Part shown: piece after piece, positions 49,693 to 61,249 of the stretch
Position numbering within the stretch: the first letter of the stretch is position 1
Layout of the letters: every line of letters begins with the position of its first letter
DNA from: Anaeramoeba flamelloides
Taxonomy: Eukaryota > Metamonada > Anaeramoebidae
Length of the DNA: 64,000 nt
Assembly: GCA_027625915.1 (NCBI GenBank)
Contig: JANTQA010000057.1
Location: 4,650,001-4,714,000 of the forward strand
Direction of reading: 5' to 3'
Notes under the pieces: generated by a model
What the model was told of the DNA's origin: nothing
Database searches by the model: none
What the model saw: the letters and a program-made list of their open reading frames with translations, nothing else
Translations under genes and position numbers: made by a program

Positions 49693-51007
49693 AAAAAAAT
49701 TTGGTTCATTAAAAAAAAATTGTGTCAGTCAAAAATGTGTTTTCGTTTTTTAAATAACTGTTGAGAGAAAAATGTTGTACATCGAAAAATGGTTTCCAAG
49801 CATTTTTAATTGGGAACATTAGTAAAATTAAAAATCAAATCCTATTGATAACTTGGTGAATTTTATATAAATCCAGGTTTAAATGTCTCACAAGTTCATT
49901 AATCTGTGGTGTGTGTAGAATACTCATTTGGATGGTTGATAACTAAAGTATTTCATGCTATTCTAACAAAAATCCTAGTTTTAGTAAAGTTTACTATTAA
50001 TTCTGAAAATGGTAATTTATAAACTTGATTTAGATTATCAGAGATAAGGTTTTGAAAAAGTAGAATTACATTAATTGTTATTCTAATAAGTAGATTATTG
50101 TTATTTTCTTTAGTTATTTCACAAACAATTGAAATTAAAAATCATTTTCCGTAATGTTCCCAATTAAAATTGCTGTCCAACTATTTTTCTGTTTCCAACA
50201 TTTTTCTCTCAACAGTAATAAACATTAGCAAAATGTTTTTTTGATCAAAGTAAAATTTTATGAACAAATCTTACATTTAAGAAAAACCAAAGTCACTATC
50301 AATGATAATTTTCAAAAGTAATATAAAATTTATTGCATTTTGAACTTTTAGAATTACTTTGGAACTCTAAAAACATAAATTAACTTTTAATTGTAAACTT
50401 TACTAAAAATAAGAGAACTATTTATTAGAAAATATTAAAATCTATTCATTCAATAAGATATTTGTCATTGTTAATTAACGCAAATTTATCAAGGTTAATC
50501 TTAAATATCCTTTTAAACCAAATTGAAACATAAAATCTTCCAAAAAAGATGTTTTTTCAGAAGAAATTGTTTTCCACTAATGTTTACAATCAAAACTTCA
50601 TAATAATGGAATATCAAGATTTCAGAAACCATTTAAATCCTAAAAATCCCCATAGACAAACTTTAATTTAAAACGGTTATTAATTTTTGGTCTTCCCAAA
50701 CAATGACTAACTTGATCTTGGGATGTAATCTAATAAAAAAAAATTATAATATTTTTGGTAAAGTTTACAATTAAAAGTTAATTTGTGTTTTTTTAACGTT
50801 CCAAAGTAATTCTAAAAGGTCAAAATGCAATAATTTTATATTACTTTTGAAAATTATCATTGATAGTGACTTTGGTTTTTCTTAAATGTAAGATTTGTTC
50901 ATAAAATTTTACTTTGATCAAAAAACATTTTGCTAATGTTTATTATTTAAAAAACGAAAACAAATTTTTGACTGACACAATTTTTTTTTAATGAACCAAA
51001 TTTTTTT
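49693..51007. mobile_element. Fold-back element with ~260-bp arms, interrupted by another element
   Basis: The outer arms begin AAATTTGGTTCATTAAAAAA, then TTGTGTCAGTCAAAAA, at the left. The mirror copy ends near 51007. The left arm resumes after an insertion at 50216 and continues to about 50410 (GATCAAAGTAAAATTTTATG, CCAAAGTCACTATCAATGAT). It matches 50757-50955 in reverse almost without change. The right arm is uninterrupted and shows the original sequence across the insertion point. No ORF. Confidence 0.82.
49757..50215 (+). mobile_element. ACTGTTGAG-ended element inserted in a fold-back arm
   Basis: The termini are ACTGTTGAGAGAAAAATGTT and AACATTTTTCTCTCAACAG, with TA on each side. The uninterrupted partner arm (TTTAAATAATAAAC when reversed) shows a single TA there, which confirms a TA target duplication. 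The interior (GTAGAATACTCAT, AATGGTAATTTATAAAC, TTATTGTTATTTTCT) is related to 51740-52149 and more distantly to 51291-51731. Confidence 0.85.
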
Positions 51008-51290
51008 CTCAATGGTTACTTCTGTTTCGGTTTTTTTGTCTCACAAAAAAATATAGTCTCTTCAATAAAAAGTGTTGAGTGTATTTGTTTATTTTAAATA
51101 AAAATTTGTGTTTGTATTTCACAACCAAATTAAAATTGCGTTGGTATATTTGGAAAAAACTATATGATTTATTTACACTTTACTGTTCTGAGAAAAAGAG
51201 TTGGACAGGTATAATTCATTGCAAATATCCAGTTAAACCGATTTTTATATTTTCTTTTTATAGGAGGGATTAAAATACCAAACATGAAAA

Positions 51291-51731
51291 TAATCCCTGA
51301 CAAGATTTTTAATTGTGAGTATTAGGAAAATTGTTGTTTAATTTCAATTATTTTCAATCAAATCCTTTTTATATATAACCAAATTTTTTATGAGCCAAGT
51401 AATAAACCTACCTAAGGTTCATGAAAGTATGGTGTCTCTAGAATACTCATGTAATTGCTTGATAGCCTAAGTAGATCAACTTTTTTTGAAAAAACAATCG
51501 AGTATTATAGAGGTTTATTTGAATTTTGACAATCATATTTTTTATTCTTATTTTTTGATTGATTGAATAGTGTTTTGAACAAGTGTAATTTCATTAATCA
51601 TCATTCTAATAAGTGGGTGAGTTATAATTTTTCAAAGTTTGATTCTTAAAAAAAGGATTTGATTTTAAATAAAAGAAATTACACAACAATTGTCATAATA
51701 TTCACAATTAAAAATCTTGTCAGGGATTTTA
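51291..51731 (+). mobile_element. TIR element with ~90-bp inverted ends, copy 2
   Basis: The left end ATCCCTGACAAGATTTTTAA is matched by TTAAAAATCTTGTCAGGGAT at the right. The arms pair over about 90 bp, through AGGAAAATTGTTG and AATCAAATCCTTTTT. TA flanks both ends. The core aligns with the reverse of 29489-29925. A second partial end (CATGTCAGGGATTTTT) follows directly at 51735. Confidence 0.82.
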
Positions 51732-51739
51732 ATCATGTC

Positions 51740-52149
51740 AGGGATTTTTTTCGCAGTTTTATTTGTGAAACAAACATAGAAAATAACAACAATCCACTTA
51801 TTTATTAGAATTTTAATTAATTTTATTATACCTGTTCAAAACCTGATCCGTTTGAATTAAAACCAAGGTTTATAAATTACCATTTTCCAAATTCTTAGTA
51901 AACATTTACTAAAAACTTGAATTTTTTCAAAATTGGTAGATTTACTTGGATTTATCAAACAAATAAAATGAATATTCCATAGACACTCAAAATAATAAAT
52001 GAACTTTGTGCAGGTTTAAAACTGGGGTTAATATCAAAAATTTGATAAGTTATCAAAAGGATTTGGATTTGCAATTTTACTTAATCTGAACAATTCAAAA
52101 TCACTTTCAAACTATTTTTCTCCTTCTAAATTTTTTCACCCAACAGTTA
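51740..52149 (-). mobile_element. ACTGTTGGG-ended element, relative of 49757-50215
   Basis: Read on the minus strand it starts TAACTGTTGGGTGAAAAA. It then shares AACTTATCAAA, AATGGTAATTTATAAACCTT and GGATTGTTGTTATTTTCTAT with the insert at 49757. The far end runs into the duplicated CAGGGATTTT sequence of the preceding element, so its left boundary is unclear. Confidence 0.65.
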
Positions 52150-52699
52150 AGGGTTAATCATTTCAAATTTTATTCAACAAAAAGAATAAAAATAACAATA
52201 ACAGCAACAGCACCAACAACTGTTTATGTTGAAAAAGATTTCTTTTATAATTATCAATAGAAACTCTCTTTTATGTCTTTATTGATTAATTCAAAAATAT
52301 CAAAACAATTTGTTCTCTGAAAGATCAAAAAACTTTCAACTCGCTTTTTTTCGTTTTTTTTTTTGTTAGGGGAAAGGTAGTCGGTAGGTTTTAATTCTAG
52401 ACTTCTCAGATGATAGTTACGATAATCCCAGAAAATCCCTATATTTTTTCTGTTCTTTCTTTAATTATTTCAATTTATTGGAATATTTTAGATCTCAAGT
52501 ATTTTGAAATTGATGGAAAATATGTATTGATGGTCTTATAGTTCATTTGGTTTCTGTGACACTCAAAAGTCCAATTTGAAATATTATTGAAAAATAAATA
52601 AATGGACTTTTTACAAATGATCACAATGTAAAAATGTTTGCTTTTTTTGAAATTATTTTAATTTTTTAATACTTTTACAAAATATAAAGATAGAATCTA
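52150..52699. other. AT-rich spacer
   Basis: No gene or repeat recognised, except a short AACAGCAACAGC run near 52198. Confidence 0.5.
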
Positions 52700-54078
52700 C
52701 AAAATAAAAGTATTATAGTGTCTTTAAAAATTAATATTTTTTATGGGCTAGTAATTGTTAATCTAAATCAAAAAGAATTTGACTCTATTGATGTTTGGAT
52801 AAATAAAAAAGACACGAAATTTTTAAAAATCAATCTACACTCTCCAAGAATAATTTATAAAACTGAAGCTAAACTTGGCAAAGACAGAATATCAATTTAC
52901 AAAAGAAGATATAAACTCAAAAAGAAATTAGAAATTCTGGGGTTTGATCACATTTCACAACAATTAAAATTTTCTAAAAAGAAAGATGAAATTATTAATT
53001 GGGAAATAGAAACTTTAAAATTATTAAATGCAAATCTAAATAATTTTAGACAAAAATTAATTATAAATAGTTCTGCCTGGAAGGGACAAGAATATTTAAA
53101 AATTATTAGGTATAACAATAATATCAACAAACAGTCGTCTTGTAGGTTCTTCAAATGTCTTCAAGTGCCGTATAGTACAGTAGAGTACCGTATAGTGCTC
53201 CTAAGTGTCGCAGAGTGCCGTAGAGTTCCTAGGTTTTATTGAGGTTTTCTGTTTTATTTCTAAAGTAAAAAAAACCTAACGAAAATCTCTGTATTTTGCA
53301 AATAAACAGAAAACTCAAGAAAACCTAACAACAAAAAATATTTAAAATGGGTAAGCACAACTTCCATTTTAAAATTTTGAAATTCTACAAATTATCTAAA
53401 CAGATATTCATATGTTTATGCTAAAAATTAATTCAAAACAAAATTCTGCAACTTATGTAAAAATCATTCTGATCTGGAAATTATAAAAAGGATTCGATCA
53501 TTTTCTATGTGACCATGTCGTCAAGTGCCGTAGAGCGCCTATGTTTTTTTTTAATTTTTGAAATGTAAAGAAAATTAAATAAATTTTCTGTTTCTTTCTT
53601 AAATTAAAAAAAAACTAACTACGCCCATTCTATGGAAAAAATCGAAAATTTTGGATAAAGGAATTAATTCAAATAAACAAAAATAATAAGCAATTAAAGA
53701 ATAATATTCTTGATTTTATTTGAAATAAAGATTCATTATTCATCTTATCATTAGTTTTTTAATGATAAAGAAAATTATGAATCTCTATTAAAATTTCGAA
53801 AAAAAAATTTAGAAATTAGAAAGTGCCGTCAAGTACTTAGGTTTTCTTGAGATTTTCTGTTTTATTTCAAAAAGTAAAAAAACCTAACGAAAATCAATCA
53901 ATTTTCCAAATAAACAGAAAACTCAAGAAAACCTAACTACAAGTGACTATGTTTTTTCAGAATTCAAAAGAATCAAGCAAAATCTATGATTTAACTCTAT
54001 TCTTTTAAATTCTGGAAAACCTAACCGCTGTAAAAGGAAACTAATTTCCTCCCTTCAAAATAAAAAAAAAAAAAAAAA
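52700..54078 (+). mobile_element. LINE copy 2: 3' part only, interrupted by hairpin modules
   Basis: An open stretch at 52718-53150 encodes the C-terminal region of the LINE protein (FYGLVIVNL, FLKINLHSPRIIYKTEAKLG), closely matching the copy at 54.8-57.5 kb. The protein then breaks at an inserted hairpin module (53157-53340) and resumes with CNLCKNHSDLEIIKRI near 53450. It breaks again at 53517-53640 and resumes to about 53822 (LISNSFFNDKENYESLLKFR-type sequence). The 3' end is a module with TTAGGTTTTCTTGAG hairpins, a GGAAACTAATTTCC hairpin, TTCAAAATA and an A17 tail (54062-54078). Endonuclease and most of the reverse transcriptase are missing. Confidence 0.82.
53157..53640 (+). repeat. Two extra hairpin modules lying inside the LINE body
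   Basis: The first (53157-53340) has repeated CAAGTGCCGTATAG, GTGCCGTAGAG motifs, then TAGGTTTTATTGAGGTTTTC and a mirrored AAACAGAAAACTCAAGAAAA. The second (53517-53640) begins GTCAAGTGCCGTAGAGCGCC and is more decayed. Both resemble the module that ends this LINE copy at 53822, yet each sits within LINE coding sequence. Confidence 0.7.
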
Positions 54079-54667
54079 TTAATATTTTAATCTTGTAATA
54101 GTGTCCAAATCATATCAATTTTGTAATTTCCAAGATTTACACAATAATGATTTATTACACACAAAAGTATATGGATTGGTCATTTTTTTATGGTCATTTT
54201 TTCAACTATATTTTCAAAATTTGATAATTATATTACAAAATTATCTATTTTTATCGTATATTTAATATTTTTTAAAATAAATCATTGATTTGTAGCAACC
54301 AATCTACATTTGGAGAGAATATTTTGAAAGTTATTTATTTCAATCTAGAAGTCTTCAGATTAATAATTCATATTTTATACTTGTCTCAAAAATTGAGATC
54401 ATTTTTATCTGGTTATTTTATTTATTTTTTTAAACCCAATATTGGGGATCTTTTTTGTTTTTAATATTGCTGATATCAACTTTTATTGTACTATTTTCCA
54501 AATAGAATTTTTTGAGATACCAATTGATCCATCGAAAACTCACATGGTTTATCTTTAATCAGTAACATACGTGTGTTTAAACTTCTTCATAATAGTTGAT
54601 AACCCCTTAATGCTTTTTAATTTTTTTTTTTTTTTTTTTATTATTATTCATTAAATGATCTCAATTA
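54079..54667. other. Upstream flank of the WD40-USP gene
   Basis: AT-rich with T20-type runs. It ends with an in-frame TGA (54656) just before the ATG, which fixes the earliest possible start. A promoter is expected here, but nothing specific is visible. Confidence 0.5.
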
Positions 54668-54765
54668 ATGATCTCTATATCTCCACTACTTAAAATAATT
54701 ACAACCTCACAATTAGAGGCAATACTTGATATTGAAAATAGTACCACTAAAAAAAAGCAATTATT

Positions 54766-57532
54766 TTTTTTTTTTTTTTTTTTTTATTTTTGAAGAGAGA
54801 AAATTGCTTTTCTCCTGTGTGCCCTAATTTCTAAACTTTTTTTTAGAAATTTTGTTAAAGAATCACAAATTTTATTATCACTTACTAATGATAATATATA
54901 TGATGAATTCTTTTTATTAATAATATCTCCGATATTATTAATTTTTTTTATTTTTTTCAAAAATTCAGATATCCAGATTTTTCGATTTATTTTATAGGCC
55001 GGACAGTCCCATAAAAAAATGATCGAAATCTTCAATGATATCAATATTTAACTTTTCTTTACATAAATCACAATTTTTATTTTTATTTTTACTTGTTACA
55101 TAAGAGTACCTATTTAAACAATTAGTAAAATTTCGAAATTTTAGAATTGTTTTTGAAGCTTTCCAGTTTAAATATTTTTTGTTGTTTGAAATTGTAATTT
55201 TGTTGTTTTATAATTTTTAGATATTGTTGAACTTTCCAACTAGGTGAATTTTCCAATTCGGTTAATCGAAAAACTTTTTAATTCTAAATCTAATAATTTT
55301 AATCCCTTAGTGTGCCAATTAATATTTTCATTTTCCAATTTTCGAAAATTTAGTATTGTTTTTTAATTTTTTTAAATTTAAGAAATCTAATTTTTCTATC
55401 AATTTATATTTTCTTCGGTATACTTTTAATCTAGCGAGATCAATTTTTTGCTTCAGTTTTATAAATTAATCGAGGTGAATGAATATTAATTTGTAAGAAA
55501 TTTGTGACTGATTTATTGATAAATCTATCAATTCTTTCAAAATCATTTTGTTTCAAGTCAAATATTTCAAGACCATAATAAAGTTGACTTAAAATGAGAG
55601 CTTTGAAAGAAGTTATTTTGACTCCATTGTTGAGTTTATTTTGTTGAAACAATCGATTAAGTGTTTCCAAGTACTTTTCTACTTTTTTGAAATTATATTC
55701 AAGATGTGTTTTTTTTCTAACCAAATCCCAAGATAAAAAATATCTTTTAATTCTTTTTTTATATTTGGTTTTTTTTATTATGTGGGTTCATCCCGAATCT
55801 TTTTATTATTTCAAAAATCCTTTCTAAATTAATTTTTAGAGAGATTAATGGCCCTTTCATAATAAGAATAAGATCATCTGCATACATTTGAACATGAAAA
55901 GCTAAAGTTTTTTAACTTTTCTAGTAGGAAATGAGATATAAATGCGAAGAGAATTGGTGATAAGGGATCTCCTTGATAAACTCCAATTCCTTCTTTTTTG
56001 TAATATCTCAAGAGCCAATTTTTAATTGTTTCATTTTTGATAAATTTTTTAATAGATTGATATATTAACGAGTGTTGTATAGAGTCAAAACATTTTTGTA
56101 TGTCTATAGTAACTACAAAGTATTCTGTATTTTTATTTTTATTTTTTTTTTTTTAAATTTTCTTAATAAATTTAAAACAGCAATTCTTGTTCCAAAATAT
56201 TTTTTAAATCCAAATTGTTTTTTTTGAAATCAAGTCCCATGAGTCTTGAATTCCAATGTATATTAAGTTTAAAAAAATCTTGGAAGAGATTGATTTATAG
56301 AGATAGGTCGATAATTTAATGGTTCGCCTTCATCCCCCGATTTATGAATAAATAATAAATTTCTTTTTTTAATAAAATATATACTTTTTTCAGTTTCGTC
56401 TGTTATCCAATTTAAAAAAATATTTTGAACTGTTTTAATAAAATAATTATAATTTAATAAAAATTGAATTGGTTGGTTTTTTATAAACTTATAATGATTT
56501 ATTTTGTCAAATTCTTTAACTGATTTATTTTTTTTGAAATTTGATTATTTCTTTAATTTTATCTTGATCAAAAATTTCCTTTATGTCAATTGGATTTAAT
56601 GAATTTTTATTAATTTTAAATTTTTTAATATAATTAATTATATTTGTATTAGGTTTTTGACTAATTGATTTTACAAAATCGTTATACACTGTGAATATGG
56701 TTTCATTATTTAAAAACATTTTTGTAGAAGTTTCTCTTATTTTATTTAATGTTTTCCAAAAGTTTTTATTTTTATTATATTCTTCATTTATTTGATTAAG
56801 TAATTTTAAGTAATTTAATTCATTAATTTTTTTGATTTTATGTAAAGTTTCATTTTTATCAAACAATTTATAAAGTAAATTATTAATTTTTAATTTATCT
56901 TGTTTGATATCAAATACTATTCTTTCTTTCTGTTTATATTTTTTTTTAAATAAAATAAAATTATCTTCATTTAAATTAAAATTCTGTCGAGAAAAGAATT
57001 GGATAAAGTCTTCTTGAAAGGTTGGAATATCTTTAATTTTATAGATATCATTGATTTCCCAATTTGATTTTATTTCAAATTTATTCATAATTGTATTATG
57101 ATCACTAATAAAATTTTTGATAGTCTTTGATTTATTGAGTTTTAAATTATTAAAATTTGTTAAAAAATAATACAAATTGTTTGGTTTTCTACTTGGTTTA
57201 TTATTAAGAAATATTTTAAAATTAAATTTTACAAATAATTTTATTTTATTTTCATTTAAATTAAAATCACCACCAATAATTGTTTTATTGTTTTGGTATT
57301 TTCTTAAGATATTTATTATTTTTTTATTAATTTCAATATTTCGGTCATTTCTACGATATATATTAATAATGATTAAATCAGTAAATTGTATTCCCATTAC
57401 ATCTAAATCAGCAATTAATATTTCACGAAAAAATTCTAGAAATATCTTTTTTATTATTATTAATAAACCACCCTTATTTCCATTATTTCCATAAGATTTT
57501 TTATTCACAGAGAAATAGTTTGTGAAAGTTGG
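54766..57532 (-). mobile_element. LINE copy 3: APE-type, 5'-truncated, with perfect 18-bp target duplication
   Basis: It is bounded by identical TAAAAAAAAGCAATTATT at 54748-54765 and 57533-57550. On the minus strand the 5' part (57530-56525) encodes endonuclease motifs: LDVMGIQF, IIGGDFNLNENK and FISDHNTI. The usual N-terminal endonuclease strands are missing, so it is 5'-truncated. Reverse transcriptase follows in broken frames: HKSGDEGEPLNYRPISI near 56330, GVYQGDPLSPILFAF near 55975 and MYADDLILIMKG near 55885. The C-terminal region TYGLEIF-type (55440-55724) and a zinc knuckle CDLC..HF..WDCPAYK near 55050 come next. The 3' end is GAGAAAAGCAATTTTCTC (hairpin), TTCAAAAATA and a 22-base A-tail (T run 54764-54785 on plus). 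Several stops and frame breaks make it inactive. Confidence 0.92.
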
Positions 57533-60500
57533 TAAAAAAAAGCAATTATTGAACAATATCAAATCAAATCTAGATCTTTCTCAAGCCAAAAATCAACCAC
57601 AAGGAGAAATTGAATTCATTTACGAAAATTACAAAAAGAAACAAGTAGAGAATAAAATACTACAAACACAATATGGAAAAGAGGTGCAATTTTTTAAACG
57701 CAAAAGAATAGGCTGGGGCGTATTTGTGATTGGGTTTGAAAGAGAAGTCGAGATGTTTTGTGAAGATATAAACATGAAAGGGTTAACAAATATCAGCCTG
57801 TGTAATACAAATAGCCATTATGTAGTGCTCAAAGATAATAATAAAGCAATAATAAAATGGTACGGATTAAAAGGCGGGAAAACAGTCAAAGAATGGATCA
57901 AAGAGGGCAATGCAAATTATAATTTATTATTATACGAAGATGCACTATTGTGTTACATAAAGGCCAAGAAAATAGATCAAAACATCGGTAGGAAAACTAT
58001 GAAATTTTTAGTAGAAAAAGTTCAAGAAAATGAAAGTTTTCATGCATATATTTGGAGTCAAATCAAAAAATCAAAAGTAGATCAAAAAGTATCAGAATAT
58101 GCATCAATAGGAATAACGTTATTAAACTATGCCGGAGAAAGTTTCACAGGTAAGGATTTAAGAAAAATTAGCATAAAAGGAGCAGATCTTAGTTATGGAG
58201 TATTTGATAGTACAAACTTCAGTGGAACGGATTTAAGTGAAGTGAACTTTAGTAATAGTTGGTTACAGAGTGCAGATTTAAGTATGGCTATAATGGGTGG
58301 GGTTAGATTTGATGTTATTGATAGTAGGGGAAATGAAATAATTGTGTTTGGCACCAAAACTTTTTCTGAAGATTATCTGAAATTTCGAGAAAAAAACACA
58401 GATAGAAATGGGGTAAATACTGTAGTATATAGCCCAGATGAAAAAACTTTAGCAACAGGAAGTAGAGATAAGAAAGTGAAATTTTGGGATATCCAAACGG
58501 GGAAATTAAAAAAAACTCTCACAAATCATAAGCACTATGTTAGAAGTATAGCATATAGCCCAGATGGGAAAACTGTAGCTACAGCAAGTTCTGATGATAC
58601 AATAATTTTATGGGATTCAAGATCATATGAATTAAAAAAAACACTAAAAGGGCATGCCTCTTCTGTAAGAAGTGTAGTGTTTAGCCCAAATGGGAGAATC
58701 ATAGCTACGGGGGGCAGAGATGAGAAAGTGAAATTGTGGGATGCAAAAACAGGTAAATTAAAAAAAACACTAATTGAAAGTGGGTGGGTCAGGGGAATAA
58801 CATATAGTCCAGATGGAAAAACTTTAGCAACAGCAGTCGGCTCCAAGAAGGGGAAAACAATAAAGCTATGGGATGCAGGCTCATACAAATTAAAAGAAAT
58901 ACTAGAGGGACACACTGATTCTGTGAAAAGTGTAGTGTATAGCCCAAATGGAAAAACAATAGCAACAGGTAGTAAGGATAAAACAGTAAAGTTGTGGGAG
59001 GCCAAAACAGGCAAACTCAAAAGAACACTTAAATCACAAGATAATTTTTGAAAAGTTGTAGCATATAGCCCAAATGGGACAACTCTGGTAACAGGGTGCA
59101 CAGGAAAAAGAGTTAAACTTTGGAATACAAGATCATGGGAATCAACAGGAACATTAGAAGGGCATAGAGCTGCTGTAAGAAGTGTAGCATATAGCCCAGA
59201 TGGTAAAAGTTTAGCAACGGGGAATAGTGATCATACAGCAATAATTTGGGATATGACATTGTTAGATCAAGGCAAGCAACCAAGAGTTAGTAAAATTTTC
59301 GGGTACCCACAATTATTTTTAGAAGGATTAACGATTTATGGGGTGAAGGGTTTGTCAGAGGATAAACGAAGATCATTAGTTGTAATTGGAGCAATCGATG
59401 ATTTAAACGAAGACCAAGCAAGGAAGCAGGATATAAGAAAAGCCAGACAACAAAATAACGCTATGTATAAGTTATTCGAAATTAAAGTAACGGAATCGAT
59501 TGAAAAGTTAAAGATAAAGTCAGTTGAGCCATTCTACAGCATCAAATATTGGAAGGATTTAATAGCAAAACAATATAGTAAAGTCTTAAAAGGAACAATA
59601 TTAACATTATACAACACAATAGAAGAAGTATCTACTCAAACCTTAATGATTGAAAACAAAAAAATAATAAAAAAATTAAGATCAGAATCAGAGAAACATG
59701 ATGCATATGTCAGAAATAAAGAAATGTATAACTATTTACAAGTTTTGGGATATTTGTTAGAACAAAAATTAGCAAAAGCAATTGAAGCTTTGGCAAATAT
59801 ACAAAGCGATGAAATGTTCGGTAAAGCGATATACGTTATAGATAAATATCATGCTAAAACGAAAAAAGGAGCTTTATTTACAAATTGTAAGGTCATAACG
59901 AAAGGTATGGAATGGAATGAAGCAGAAGTGGAGGTGCAGGAAAATAAAATCATTGTGAAGAAGAATCAACGTCAAAGCAAAGCAGAAAGATTTGAATCAG
60001 TAGGCTTGGCAAATTTTCAAAAAGATTTGGGGAATGATTGCTGGTATAATGCAGGGTTACAATATATATTCAAAATTCCAAATATAATAGAGTTGATAAA
60101 TAAACGAATAAATGAAGATTTAGAAGATGAATTTTTAGAAGGGGTGAGAATGCTGAAAGATGTTTTAGAGGGGTTAAAAAACAAAATAGATTATGGGGAT
60201 ATATTGACAAGCAAAAAACGATTAAGGAAATATTTAAGTGAGAAGCATGATTTGCAAAATAATACGCAGCATGATATGACAAAATTTTTGGGACTAATAT
60301 TGGGTAATTGGTTGGAGTTAACAAATTTAAGTACAAGCGTACAAAATTATAAAGAAAAAGAACAATTTATCAAAACGATAAAAAATCAGCCTCAAGCGCC
60401 AATATTAGCAGTTCCGATATTTAAAAAAAATAGTATACAAAAAAATCTAAATTATTATTTCTCCAAAAATCCAGTAGAAGATGGAGAGAAGATAGAAGAT

Positions 60501-61249
60501 AAAGAAGGGAATGAGGTAACTCTCAAAAAAACAAAGCAAATATTAAATATAAGAGAAGCTCAAGATGCTCCAAAATTTATAAATATAACCTTGAACAGAT
60601 TTGATAACCAAGGTCAAAAAATGGATAGGGGGATAAGGCTTACCGAATATGTAAGGGTTCCCTTTTATGATAAAGATGGTAAAAAAAATAGAAATTTCAT
60701 TCAAGTTGGTAGGGATAACGAATCATGTAGGTAATTGTATAGGATTTGGGCATTATTATAGTATAGTCAAAGAAGGGAAGAAATGGATAAAATACAATGA
60801 TAGAGAAGTAAAAGAAATAGATTTTAGAAGAATAAAAAAAAAAGAAATCTATTCATGTTTATATGAAAAAGAAGGGCAGATTCCAAAGGTTCCAGTCTCC
60901 AAACCAATAAAAGCAAACACGAAATATCATATCAAGTCAAAAATAGAAATAAATGAATATGAGGTGATCAGAAATAATGATCTTCAAATAAAAGAAGAAA
61001 AAAGAAAAATTGTGTTAATAGGTAAAATCAAAAAAGGCAAAATTAAAGAACAAGAAAAAATTGAAATAGAATTTTTGAAATCTCAAGATAAAAAAAGCTT
61101 TTATGAAAAATTAAATAATCTTGATCAAGAAAGTAGTAATTTGCAATCAAAAAATAATGTTAATTTAGAAACAGAAGTAAATCAGTTAAAAGATTATATC
61201 AAAAAATTGAAGTTCAAAAGGAGATTTTTAAGGGCGGAAATTGGAAAAG

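Noticed and set aside
57522-57550. GTG-type start for the WD40-USP gene
   Set aside because: These codons are LINE 5' sequence and the target duplication. The true upstream coding sequence lies across the insertion at 54668.
58535-59101. 188-residue open frame on the minus strand of the WD40 region
   Set aside because: It is a shadow produced by the repeated WD40 codons on the plus strand.
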